From Jiella avicenniae (GTDB lineage: Bacteria > Pseudomonadota > Alphaproteobacteria > Rhizobiales > Rhizobiaceae), in the NCBI RefSeq assembly GCF_021390325.1, contig NZ_JAJUWU010000028.1, positions 1 through 64,000 of the forward strand: a stretch of DNA of 64,000 bases. The letters are read 5' to 3'. The notes below the pieces were generated by a model that was not told the origin of the DNA, made no database searches, and saw nothing but the letters and a program-made list of their open reading frames with translations. Shown here piece after piece: positions 34,790 through 44,288 of the stretch (position 1 is its first letter; every line of letters starts with the position of its first letter). The position numbers and the translations under genes are program-made.

Positions 34790-36666
34790 TGGGCACGACG
34801 CTCCGTTTCACCCGCCGCCGCTTCGGCCAGATGGCGCTCGGTCTCGCCGCATCGGCGGCCCTGCCCGGTCGCGGCTTCGCCGCCTCGCCGACCGAAACGC
34901 CGCTGCATGGCCTGTCGGCCTTCGGCGACCTGAAATATCCAGCGGACTTCGCCCAATTCGACTACGCCACGCCCGACGCGCCCTCCGGCGGGCGGCTGGA
35001 CTTCTTCGTGCCGAACTGGATGCTCAACCAGTCGCCGCTGACCTTCGACACGCTGAACACCTTCGTCCTCAAGGGCAATGCTCCGCCGCGGATCGAAGGG
35101 CTCTACGACGCGCTGATGACGTCTTCGCTGGACGAGCCGGATGCGCTCTACTGCGCCCTCGCCGCCACCGTGACGATTTCGCCCGATCGCAACGCCTACG
35201 TCTTCGCGCTGCGGCCCGAAGCGACGTTCTCGACCGGGGCCAAGGTGACGGCGGAGGACGTGGTCTTCAGCTACGAGACCTTCAAGGAAAAGGGCCACCC
35301 CTCCCTGCAGATCACCCTGCAGGAAGTGGTCGAGGTCGTCGCCGACGCGCCGGACAGGGTGCGCCTGGTCTTTTCCGGCAAGCAGACCGACCAGGACGCC
35401 CTCGGCGTCTTCGGCATGCCGATCGTGCCGAAGGCGTTCTTCGACGCCGAGCCGTTCGAAAGCGTGACGGCCAAGGCGATCCCCGGCAGCGGTCGCTTCG
35501 AGATCGGCGCCATGGAGTTCGGCAGGTACATCGAATACCGCAAGCGGCAGGATTACTGGGCGAAGGAGATGGGCTTCGCCCGCGGGCTCGACCATTTCGA
35601 TACGATCCGGATCGAGTTCTTCCGCGACCGGACGGTCGCCTTCGAGGCCTTCAAGAAGGGCAGCATCACCTTCCGCGAGGAATTCACCTCCAAGACCTGG
35701 GCGACCGACTACAATTTCCCTGCCGTCCTCGACGGCTCCGTCGTCAAGCGCGAGTTTCCCCGCGAGAAGACGCCGACCTTCCAGTGCTGGGCGCTCAACC
35801 AGCGCCGCGAGCGTTTCGCCGATCGCCGGGTGCGACAGGCGATCAATCTGTGCTTCGACTTCGAATGGACGAATGCCCAGATGTTCTACGGCATCTACAA
35901 GCATTCGGACTCCTGCTTCGAAACCTCGGACTTCAAGGCGGAAGGACCGCCCTCGCCCGCCGAACTGGAGATCCTCGAGCCGCTGCGCGACAAGCTGCCC
36001 GAGGAGGTCTTCGGCGAGGTCTGGACCCAGCCCGTCTCGGACGGCTCCGGCCGCGACCGCACGCGCCTGCGCGAGGTGCTGCGGCTCTTCGGCGAGGCCG
36101 GCTGGACGCAGAAGGGCGGCCGCCTGGTCGATGCGTCCGGACAGCCGTTCACGCTCGAATACATGATCGACGATCCCGGCTTCGAGCGGGTCTATTCGAA
36201 GTTCGTCCAGACGCTGAAGGCCGTCGGCGTCGACGCGTCGTTCCGGCTGGTCGACGGTGCCCAGTATCAGGAACGCCAGAACCGTTTCGATTTCGACCTG
36301 ATCGGCGCGGCCTATTCGATGGGGGCGACCCCCACCCGCGACACGCTGGTCAACTTCTACGGCAGCCAGACGAAGGACCGCGAGGGCTCCAACAACTTCG
36401 TCGGCATGGCCGATCCGGGCGTCGACGCGTTGATCGACGTCGTCAACCGCGCCGAGGACCGCCGCAGCCTCACCATGGCGATGCGGGCGCTCGACCGCGT
36501 TCTGCGGGCGAGATTCGACTGGATCCCGAACATACATTCCGAGAGCCATCGCGCCGCCTACTGGGACATGTTCGGCTTCAGGGAGCCGAAACCCGACTAT
36601 GGCTGGCCGGTCGAGCGGCTCTGGTGGGTCGACGCCGAGAAGGCCGAGGCGCTCGGCAAGGCCTGA
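34789..36666 (+). CDS. yejA: YejA-type peptide ABC transporter binding protein (Tat-exported)
   Basis: This 625-residue paralogue of the preceding gene shares LKYPADFAQFDYATPDAPSGG and the DRRVRQAINLCFDFEW segment. Its N-terminus, TRRRFGQMALGLAASAA, carries twin arginines, so it probably folds before export by Tat, unlike its neighbour. Tandem yejA1-yejA2 genes occur in other Hyphomicrobiales. The second copy may bind other peptides. Its coding sequence starts at the TGATG overlap, which couples the two. Confidence 0.88.
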   Translation: MGTTLRFTRRRFGQMALGLAASAALPGRGFAASPTETPLHGLSAFGDLKYPADFAQFDYATPDAPSGGRLDFFVPNWMLNQSPLTFDTLNTFVLKGNAPPRIEGLYDALMTSSLDEPDALYCALAATVTISPDRNAYVFALRPEATFSTGAKVTAEDVVFSYETFKEKGHPSLQITLQEVVEVVADAPDRVRLVFSGKQTDQDALGVFGMPIVPKAFFDAEPFESVTAKAIPGSGRFEIGAMEFGRYIEYRKRQDYWAKEMGFARGLDHFDTIRIEFFRDRTVAFEAFKKGSITFREEFTSKTWATDYNFPAVLDGSVVKREFPREKTPTFQCWALNQRRERFADRRVRQAINLCFDFEWTNAQMFYGIYKHSDSCFETSDFKAEGPPSPAELEILEPLRDKLPEEVFGEVWTQPVSDGSGRDRTRLREVLRLFGEAGWTQKGGRLVDASGQPFTLEYMIDDPGFERVYSKFVQTLKAVGVDASFRLVDGAQYQERQNRFDFDLIGAAYSMGATPTRDTLVNFYGSQTKDREGSNNFVGMADPGVDALIDVVNRAEDRRSLTMAMRALDRVLRARFDWIPNIHSESHRAAYWDMFGFREPKPDYGWPVERLWWVDAEKAEALGKA

Positions 36667-36839
36667 GTAAGCCTCTCCCGAAAGAGTGGCGCTTCGAGAT
36701 CGGCCCGACGGATCGGTCCGGCGTGACCATCGCTCCTTTTGCGCCCGGCCGCGCTTTTGGTTAACAACGGGAAAGACTGGCGAATTCCGCGTCGCCGCCT
36801 CAGGGCCGGGCGACGCCAACCGGAGACGCGAAACCCCAC

Positions 36840-37967
36840 ATGGGCGCCTATATCCTTCGCCGATTGCTGCTGATGATCCCGACGATCCTCGGGATCATGG
36901 CGATCTCCTTCGTCGTCGTCCAGTTCGCGCCCGGAGGCCCGGTCGAACAGGTGGTGGCCAGCCTGCGCGGCGAGGCCGGCGGCGCCGCCGACCGGGTCTC
37001 CGGCGGAAGCTCGGACTTCGGTTCCTCCTCCAGCAACCAGGATTCCGGCTATCGCGGCGCGCAGGGGCTCGATCCTGCCTTCATCAAACGGCTGGAGCAG
37101 CAGTTCGGGTTCGACAAGCCGCCGCTCGAGCGCTTCGGCCTGATGATCTGGAACTACGCCCGCTTCGACTTCGGCGAGAGCTATTTCCGCTCGATCGGCG
37201 TGTGGGATCTGATCCTGGAAAAGATGCCGGTGTCGATCTCGCTCGGCCTGTGGATCACGCTGATTTCCTACCTGATCTCGATCCCGCTCGGCATCCGCAA
37301 GGCGTTGAAGGACGGCTCGTCCTTCGACGTGTGGACGTCCGGCATCGTCATCGTCGCCTATGCGATCCCCGGTTTCATCTTCGCCGTCCTGTTGATGGTG
37401 CTTTTCGCCGGCGGGTCGTTCCTCGACTGGTTCCCGTTGCGCGGCCTCCTGTCGGATGGCGTCAGCGGCGCATGGTGCGCCCCCTGGTCGGCGAAGTTCG
37501 CCCCGGCGGACTGCGTGACGCAGACCATTCCGGATTATTTCTGGCACCTGACACTGCCGCTGATCGCCCTGTCGCTATCGGCCTTCGCCACGACGACGCT
37601 TCTGACCAAGAACTCGTTCCTCGACGAAATCGGCAAGCAATACGTCACCACCGCCCGGGCCAAGGGGCTGACGGAGAGCCGCGTCCTCTACGGCCACGTC
37701 TTCCGCAACGCCATGCTGATCATCATCGCCGGCTTTCCCGGCGCCTTCATCTCCGCCTTCTTCACCGGCTCGCTGCTCATCGAGACGATCTTCTCGCTCG
37801 ACGGGCTCGGCTATCTCGGTTTCGATTCCATCTACAAGCGCGACTATCCCGTGGTCTTCGCCACCCTCTACATCTTTTCGCTGATCGGCCTCATCACCAC
37901 GCTGATCTCGGACCTGACCTACACGTGGGTCGATCCGCGGATCGACTTCGAGAAGCGGGAGGTCTGA
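36840..37967 (+). CDS. yejB: YejB-type ABC transporter permease
   Basis: This 375-residue inner-membrane permease begins MGAYILRRLLLMIPTILGIM, typical of the DppB/OppB class. A periplasmic insertion of about 45 residues after helix 1 (Ser- and Gly-rich, SGGSSDFGSSSSNQD) is also a YejB feature. The EAA-type coupling loop reads VTTARAKGLTESRVLYGHVFRNA. It pairs with YejE to form the channel, and YejF supplies ATP hydrolysis. A 173-base gap separates it from the second binding protein. Confidence 0.92.
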   Translation: MGAYILRRLLLMIPTILGIMAISFVVVQFAPGGPVEQVVASLRGEAGGAADRVSGGSSDFGSSSSNQDSGYRGAQGLDPAFIKRLEQQFGFDKPPLERFGLMIWNYARFDFGESYFRSIGVWDLILEKMPVSISLGLWITLISYLISIPLGIRKALKDGSSFDVWTSGIVIVAYAIPGFIFAVLLMVLFAGGSFLDWFPLRGLLSDGVSGAWCAPWSAKFAPADCVTQTIPDYFWHLTLPLIALSLSAFATTTLLTKNSFLDEIGKQYVTTARAKGLTESRVLYGHVFRNAMLIIIAGFPGAFISAFFTGSLLIETIFSLDGLGYLGFDSIYKRDYPVVFATLYIFSLIGLITTLISDLTYTWVDPRIDFEKREV

Positions 37968-37968
37968 C

Positions 37969-39201
37969 ATGGACGACGCTCTGCGCGACCGCCAGAAACA
38001 GGAAAACCACAACCGCGAACTCCCCGAGGAGCGGGCCGCGGACATCGCCCGCGAGCAGACGAGCGGCATCGCCCAGCTCGCGCCGGAAGGCGAACTCGTC
38101 AAACGCCCGCGCCTGTCGCCGATCAACCGGCGCCGCTGGCAGAACTTCAAGGCCAACCGGCGCGGCTACTGGTCGCTCTGGATCTTCGCGATCCTCTTCG
38201 TCGTCACGCTGTTTGCCGAATTCGTCGCCAACGACCGGCCGCTCCTGGTCGAGTACAAGGGCGAATTCTACTACCCCGTCTTCGTCGACTACCCCGAAGA
38301 GGTCTTCGGGGGCTTTCTGCCGGTGACGGACTATCGCGACCCGGTGAACCAGGAAGAAATCAATGCCAATGGCTGGATGATCTGGCCGCCGATCCGCTAT
38401 TCCTACGACACCAAGAACCTCGAGCCGCCGACGCCCGCCCCCTCCCCGCCATTCTGGACGCTCTCGGCGGAGGAACGATGCCAGGCCTATGCAGAGGGCG
38501 TCGCCGACCCCGGCTGCACCCTCGGCAACATGAACTGGCTCGGCACGGACGATCAGGTCCGAGACGTCCTCGCGCGGGTGATCTATGGTTTCCGCATCTC
38601 GGTGCTGTTCGGGCTGGCGCTGACCGTCGGCTCGGCCGTCATCGGCGTCGCCGCCGGCGCCGTCCAGGGCTATTTCGGCGGCTGGGTGGACCTCATCTTC
38701 CAGCGCTTCATCGAGATCTGGTCGTCGATCCCGGTGCTCTACCTGCTCCTGATCATCGCCGCCGTGCTGCCGCCCGGCTTCTGGGTGCTGCTCGGCATCA
38801 TGATGCTGTTCTCGTGGGTGGCCTTCGTCGGCGTCGTGCGGGCGGAATTCCTGCGCGCCCGCAACTTCGAATACGTCAACGCGGCGCGGGCGCTCGGCGT
38901 CGGCAACTTCACCATCATGTTCCGCCATCTCCTGCCCAACGCGATGGTCGCGACGCTGACCTTCCTGCCCTTCATCCTGTCGGGCTCGATCACCACCTTG
39001 ACGGCGCTCGACTTCCTCGGCCTCGGCCTGCCGCCCGGCTCGCCGTCCCTCGGAGAGCTTCTTGCCCAGGGCAAGAACAACCTGCAGGCGCCCTGGCTCG
39101 GCTTTTCCGGCTTTCTCGTGCTCGCCCTGATGCTATCCTTGCTCGTCTTCATCGGCGAGGCCGTGCGCGACGCCTTCGACCCGCGCAAGAGCTTCGGATG
39201 A
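37969..39201 (+). CDS. yejE: YejE-type ABC transporter permease
   Basis: This 410-residue permease of the DppC/OppC class has a long charged N-terminal tail and first helix near YWSLWIFAILFVVTLFAEF. A large periplasmic loop carries GEFYYPVFVDYPEEVFGGF, which is characteristic of YejE. The coupling loop NFEYVNAARALGVGNFTIM is intact. It starts two bases after yejB. In related genomes yejF follows directly, but here a toxin-antitoxin-like pair intervenes. Confidence 0.92.
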   Translation: MDDALRDRQKQENHNRELPEERAADIAREQTSGIAQLAPEGELVKRPRLSPINRRRWQNFKANRRGYWSLWIFAILFVVTLFAEFVANDRPLLVEYKGEFYYPVFVDYPEEVFGGFLPVTDYRDPVNQEEINANGWMIWPPIRYSYDTKNLEPPTPAPSPPFWTLSAEERCQAYAEGVADPGCTLGNMNWLGTDDQVRDVLARVIYGFRISVLFGLALTVGSAVIGVAAGAVQGYFGGWVDLIFQRFIEIWSSIPVLYLLLIIAAVLPPGFWVLLGIMMLFSWVAFVGVVRAEFLRARNFEYVNAARALGVGNFTIMFRHLLPNAMVATLTFLPFILSGSITTLTALDFLGLGLPPGSPSLGELLAQGKNNLQAPWLGFSGFLVLALMLSLLVFIGEAVRDAFDPRKSFG

Positions 39202-39216
39202 GGCGAGGAGGTGACC

Positions 39217-39495
39217 ATGGGTGAGATCGGACGCATCACGAAGACGGTCGGCGTCGACGACCTGCCGGAGGACATCCGCGAGAAGTTCGTTGCCGGTACG
39301 CCGGTGAGTGTGACGTTCGAGGGGGAGCTGGCGGAATCGGAAGGCGTTGCAACGCGTCCTTCGGTCCCGCCCGAGGAACTGGAGCAGCGGCTTGCGGCGC
39401 TTCGAAAAATCTGGGGAGCCGGGGCCGATCTGGGCACGACGACGGAGGAGGCGGTGCAGCGGATCCGTGCCCTTCGCGACGAGTGGGATGACTGA
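39217..39495 (+). CDS. Small antitoxin-like protein paired with a PIN gene
   Basis: This 92-residue acidic protein begins MGEIGRITKTVGVDDLPEDI and has a charged C-terminal half ending in RIRALRDEWDD. I recognise no DNA-binding motif with certainty; the N-terminal strand pattern would fit an AbrB- or VapB-like fold. It starts after a strong GAGGAG (39205-39210) and ends two bases before a PIN toxin gene, so it is the probable antitoxin. It sits inside the yej operon between yejE and yejF. Confidence 0.7.
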   Translation: MGEIGRITKTVGVDDLPEDIREKFVAGTPVSVTFEGELAESEGVATRPSVPPEELEQRLAALRKIWGAGADLGTTTEEAVQRIRALRDEWDD

Positions 39496-39497
39496 AG

Positions 39498-39917
39498 GTG
39501 GCTCCGGTCTACGTCGACACCAACATCCTGATCGCGTTCGTCGAGAAGAACCACGCCGAGGTCATGAAGCTCTTCGAATTGTCTGCCAGAGGCCATTTCG
39601 ATCTTCTGACGAGCCAACTTTCCCTCGCGGAGGTGATGGTCAGACCGCTGGCTGCGGCAAGAGAGGATCTCGTCCGCGCCTATCGGGCGCTCCTCACCCG
39701 GCCACTCGCCGTCAGGACCATCCCGATCACGACCGACGTGCTGATGAGAAGTGCTTCGGTCAGGGCGGAGAACGGGGGCAAGCTGCCGGATGCCATCCAC
39801 GTCGCAACCGCCCTCGAAACCGGTTGCAAGAGCATTCTGTCGAGCGATCAGCGGCTCCGGTTTCCGGCTTCTTTGACGCGAATCTCCGAAGCCGAGATAA
39901 TCGCGCGGTTGCTCTGA
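39498..39917 (+). CDS. PIN-domain ribonuclease, VapC-like toxin
   Basis: This 139-residue PIN protein has acidic residues in VYVDTNILIAFVEK, SLAEVMVRPL, KLPDAIHVATALE and SSDQRL, the full catalytic set. It starts at GTG two bases after the antitoxin-like gene. Together they form a VapBC-type pair. The gene order yejE-antitoxin-toxin-yejF, all on one strand, means its mRNA is probably joined to the importer's. Confidence 0.85.
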   Translation: MAPVYVDTNILIAFVEKNHAEVMKLFELSARGHFDLLTSQLSLAEVMVRPLAAAREDLVRAYRALLTRPLAVRTIPITTDVLMRSASVRAENGGKLPDAIHVATALETGCKSILSSDQRLRFPASLTRISEAEIIARLL

Positions 39918-40006
39918 AACTCGTTCAATCCAGCAAGGCATCTTCCATTGAACGGATATCGTGATCGAAACCCGCGTTCAGACCGACATTACAGTGGGGT
40001 CTTCCT

Positions 40007-41661
<1,655 letters not shown>

Positions 41662-41665
<4 letters not shown>

Positions 41666-42324
41666 GCGGACATTACCGCGACCAGTTGACCGATCAGCCG
41701 CTCGCCTTCTTGATCCTGCGGGAGGAGCTCATCAATCGCGGCTTCCGCGACTTCAAGAAGCTGACGATCGAGCACGATCCCCTCGACGGCGGCGCCCGGA
41801 TCGGACCGATGGAGCGGGAATATCTCGCGACGGGTCCGGTCGCCGTGATCGTGCCCTACGATCCCGCCCGTGACGCCATCGTCGTCATCCGGCAGTTCCG
41901 CCTCGCCGCCGCCCTCGACACCCCCAACGCGGCCGCCGTGGAACTTCCGGCCGGAATGGTCGACGACGGCGAGAACGTCGCCGAGGCCGCGGCGCGGGAA
42001 CTTCAGGAAGAAACCGGCCTTGCCGCGCTCGCCATCGAGCGCTGCTTCTCGATGCTCCCCTCGCCCGGCCTCACCGACGAGTACGCCCACGTCTTCCTGG
42101 CGATCGTCGATGCCGGCGAACTCGAAACCAGCGCCGGCAAGGACGACGAACACGAGGACATCCGTCCGATTCTCGCTCCCGTCGAGGACCTGATCGCAGC
42201 GGTCGACGAAGGCCGCATCGAGAACGGCTATCTCATCGCCTGCACCCACTGGTTCGCCCGCAAGGGCCGGGCCCGGGCACAAGCGCTCCAGGGAACGCTC
42301 TTCGACAGCGAAGGTGAGGCATGA
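41662..42324 (+). CDS. Nudix hydrolase, ADP-ribose pyrophosphatase-like
   Basis: This 220-residue protein has the Nudix box GMVDDGENVAEAAARELQEE followed by TGL, with the Glu pair that binds magnesium. The segments AVIVPYDPARDAIVVIRQFR and ELPAGMV fit the ADP-ribose pyrophosphatase (NudF) group, which cleaves ADP-ribose or ADP-sugars. It overlaps both neighbours (yejF and ghrA) by four bases, so it is in the same transcript. A link to peptide import is not obvious. Confidence 0.88.
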
Positions 42325-43262
42325 CGATTCTTCTTTCCGTCACCGGCTTCGCCCCCTCCCGCTGGTGGCAGGCCCTGCACGAGGCGGCCCCCGATCGCCG
42401 GATCGTCGTCGATGTCGCAGAAGCTGGTGCCGAGCCGATCGACTACGCCGTCGTCTGGAAGCAGCCGCCGGGCCTGCTGGCGACGCTTCCGGACCTGAAG
42501 GCGATCTTCTCCCTCGGTGCCGGCGTCGATCACATCCTCACCGATCGCGAACTCCCGGACGTCCCCATCGTCAGGATCGTCGCCGACGACCTGAAGGAAC
42601 GGATGAGCGAATTCGTCGTGTGGCGGGTGCTCGATCATTTCCGCCGTGGCCGCGCCTATCGCCAGCAGCAGACCCAGAAGATCTGGCACGAACGGATGCA
42701 GCCGGCGGCCCGCGAGATCACCGTTGGCATCATGGGGCTCGGCGTCCTCGGCCTCGACGCGGCGGAAAAGCTCAAGGTTCTCGGTTTCGACGTTGCCGGC
42801 TGGAGCCGCAGCGAAAAGAGGGTTGCCGGGATCGAGACCTTCGCCGGCGAAGCCGGTCTCGGCCCGTTTCTCGCCGCCAGCGACATTCTCGTCGTCCTCC
42901 TGCCTCTGACCGCCGACACCCGCGGCATCATCGACGCGGCGTTGCTGTCCCGCATGAAGCGCGAGACGCCGCTCGGCGGTCCGGTGCTGATCAATGCCGG
43001 CCGCGGCGGACTGCAGCACGAGACGGCGATCCTGGCCGCCCTCGACGAGGGCCGATTGATGGAAGCCTCGCTGGACGTCTTCACGGTCGAGCCGCTGCCG
43101 GCAGAATCGCGCCTCTGGAGCCATCCGAAGGTGTTCGTGACGCCGCACGCGGCGGCGGCTTCCGATCCGGACGCTCTGGCGCCGATCGTCATGCGGCAGA
43201 TCGCAGCCCACGAGCGCGGCGAGCCGCTCGAGAACGTCGTCGACCGACAGGCCGGCTACTGA
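42321..43262 (+). CDS. ghrA: Glyoxylate/hydroxypyruvate reductase A
   Basis: This 313-residue D-2-hydroxyacid dehydrogenase has the NAD(P)-binding Rossmann motif GIMGLGVLGLDAAEKL and DILVVLLPLTADTRGII. It ends with LINAGRGGLQHE (catalytic Arg nearby), FTVEPLPAESRLW and the catalytic His in VTPHAAA. GhrA reduces glyoxylate and hydroxypyruvate with NADPH. The absence of the N-terminal extension of serine-type enzymes supports GhrA. It is the last gene of the yej-Nudix-ghrA run. Confidence 0.9.
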   Translation: MTILLSVTGFAPSRWWQALHEAAPDRRIVVDVAEAGAEPIDYAVVWKQPPGLLATLPDLKAIFSLGAGVDHILTDRELPDVPIVRIVADDLKERMSEFVVWRVLDHFRRGRAYRQQQTQKIWHERMQPAAREITVGIMGLGVLGLDAAEKLKVLGFDVAGWSRSEKRVAGIETFAGEAGLGPFLAASDILVVLLPLTADTRGIIDAALLSRMKRETPLGGPVLINAGRGGLQHETAILAALDEGRLMEASLDVFTVEPLPAESRLWSHPKVFVTPHAAAASDPDALAPIVMRQIAAHERGEPLENVVDRQAGY

Positions 43263-43361
43263 GGTCGCTCGACATCCGGCCAAAGAGTATCCGCTCGCGG
43301 CAGCCGAACCTTTCCCGGCCGGCCTTCGTTGAGACGACGAGAGAAGATCAGCGCCGGGAGC

Positions 43362-43547
43362 ATGGCGATGGCCGAACGCGACACGTCCGAACGCGAGCAA
43401 GACGAGGCCCCGGAGTTCGGCCGAGCCAAGCGGACCGAGGCAGAAAAACGCGAGCACGACGAGGAAGAACTCGACGAAGCCCTCGACGAGACGTTTCCGG
43501 CATCGGACCCCGTCTCACCCACCAGGATCGATGGACCGGCCAGTTGA
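43362..43547 (+). CDS. Small acidic protein with a DETFPASDP motif
   Basis: This protein of about 61 residues is almost entirely Glu, Asp, Arg and Lys and ends LDEALDETFPASDPVSPTRI. I know this motif only as a recurring tail in small uncharacterised alphaproteobacterial proteins, so no function is assigned. Two ATGs (43362, 43368) follow a GGGAG; I list the first. It is predicted to be soluble and largely disordered. It lies between ghrA and a MarR-type gene on the other strand. Confidence 0.65.
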   Translation: MAMAERDTSEREQDEAPEFGRAKRTEAEKREHDEEELDEALDETFPASDPVSPTRIDGPAS

Positions 43548-43643
43548 TCTTCAACGAACGGCGCCGGTCGGACGCTCCTTTGGCCGGGCCAGAGCAGGAT
43601 CACGCCCGCATCGGCGGGAAGCCTCGCGGCGCGTCCCGCGGTT

Positions 43644-44099
43644 TCAGCCGCCGCGGTTCCCCGTCTTCGTCGCCATCCGCTCTGCCAGCATCGCCAGTTC
43701 GGCTCGCAGCTGGTTGAGATCATCCGGCGCGAGGCCCGTCTGGCATTCGACGACCTGCTGGACGTCGTAGACGTCCGATTCCAGCGCCGAGCCCCGGGGG
43801 GTCAGGGTAATGTGGACGACCCGCCGGTCGGTCCGGTCGCGCTGCCGGGTGATCAGGCCGCTCTCTTCGAGACGGTCGAGGAGCGGGCTGATGGCGTTCG
43901 CCGACAGCTGCAGTCGCTTTGCAATTGCCCGCGACGTCGAATTACCCTCCTGCCACAGCACCAGCATTACCAGATACTGCGGATAGGTCAGCTCGAGTTG
44001 CGCAAGGAGGGGCCGATAGGCTCGCGTGACGGCGTTGGTCGCGGCATAGAGGGCAAAGCAAAGCTGATCGTCGAGCCGCAACGTCTTTTCATCGATCAT
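43644..44099 (-). CDS. MarR-family regulator, OhrR-like
   Basis: This 151-residue winged-helix repressor has the OhrR-type N-terminus LRLDDQLCFALYAATNAV, with Cys14 in the place of the peroxide-sensing cysteine. The recognition helix region TSRAIAKRLQLSANAISPLL and the wing QRDRTDRRVVHITLT follow. OhrR proteins are inactivated by organic hydroperoxides and control ohr. No ohr gene is visible here, so the target lies elsewhere or the sensor has another role. It starts at ATG 44099, next to an inverted repeat. Confidence 0.85.
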   Translation of the reverse strand: MIDEKTLRLDDQLCFALYAATNAVTRAYRPLLAQLELTYPQYLVMLVLWQEGNSTSRAIAKRLQLSANAISPLLDRLEESGLITRQRDRTDRRVVHITLTPRGSALESDVYDVQQVVECQTGLAPDDLNQLRAELAMLAERMATKTGNRGG

Positions 44100-44115
44100 C
44101 AAATTCGTCCCTCGA

Positions 44116-44139
44116 TGGGGGACCGATATACATCCCCCA
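44116..44139. promoter_or_regulatory. Inverted repeat upstream of the OhrR-like gene, candidate operator
   Basis: TGGGGGA (44116-44122) and TCCCCCA (44133-44139) form a perfect inverted repeat with a 10-base spacer. It lies 17 to 40 bases upstream of the regulator's ATG. MarR proteins bind such sites to control themselves. Assigned by position and symmetry only. Confidence 0.5.
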
Positions 44140-44234
44140 CAAACCATTCGGTCACGACCAGTCGGCCCGTTCGCGCAAATGGGTGCGGTTTCGTCAGGCG
44201 GCTATCAAGCGCATTCGCGTGACAAACGCAAAGA

Positions 44235-44261
44235 GCCCCGGCGCGTTTCCGTAACCGGGGC
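44235..44261 (-). terminator. Intrinsic terminator after typA
   Basis: GCCCCGG and CCGGGGC form a 7-bp stem with a 13-base loop. On the minus strand it is followed by TCTTTGCGTTTG, a T-rich tail. It starts 28 bases after the typA stop. Confidence 0.7.
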
Positions 44262-44288
44262 CCAACTTATCGTCTGTCTTACAATCTG

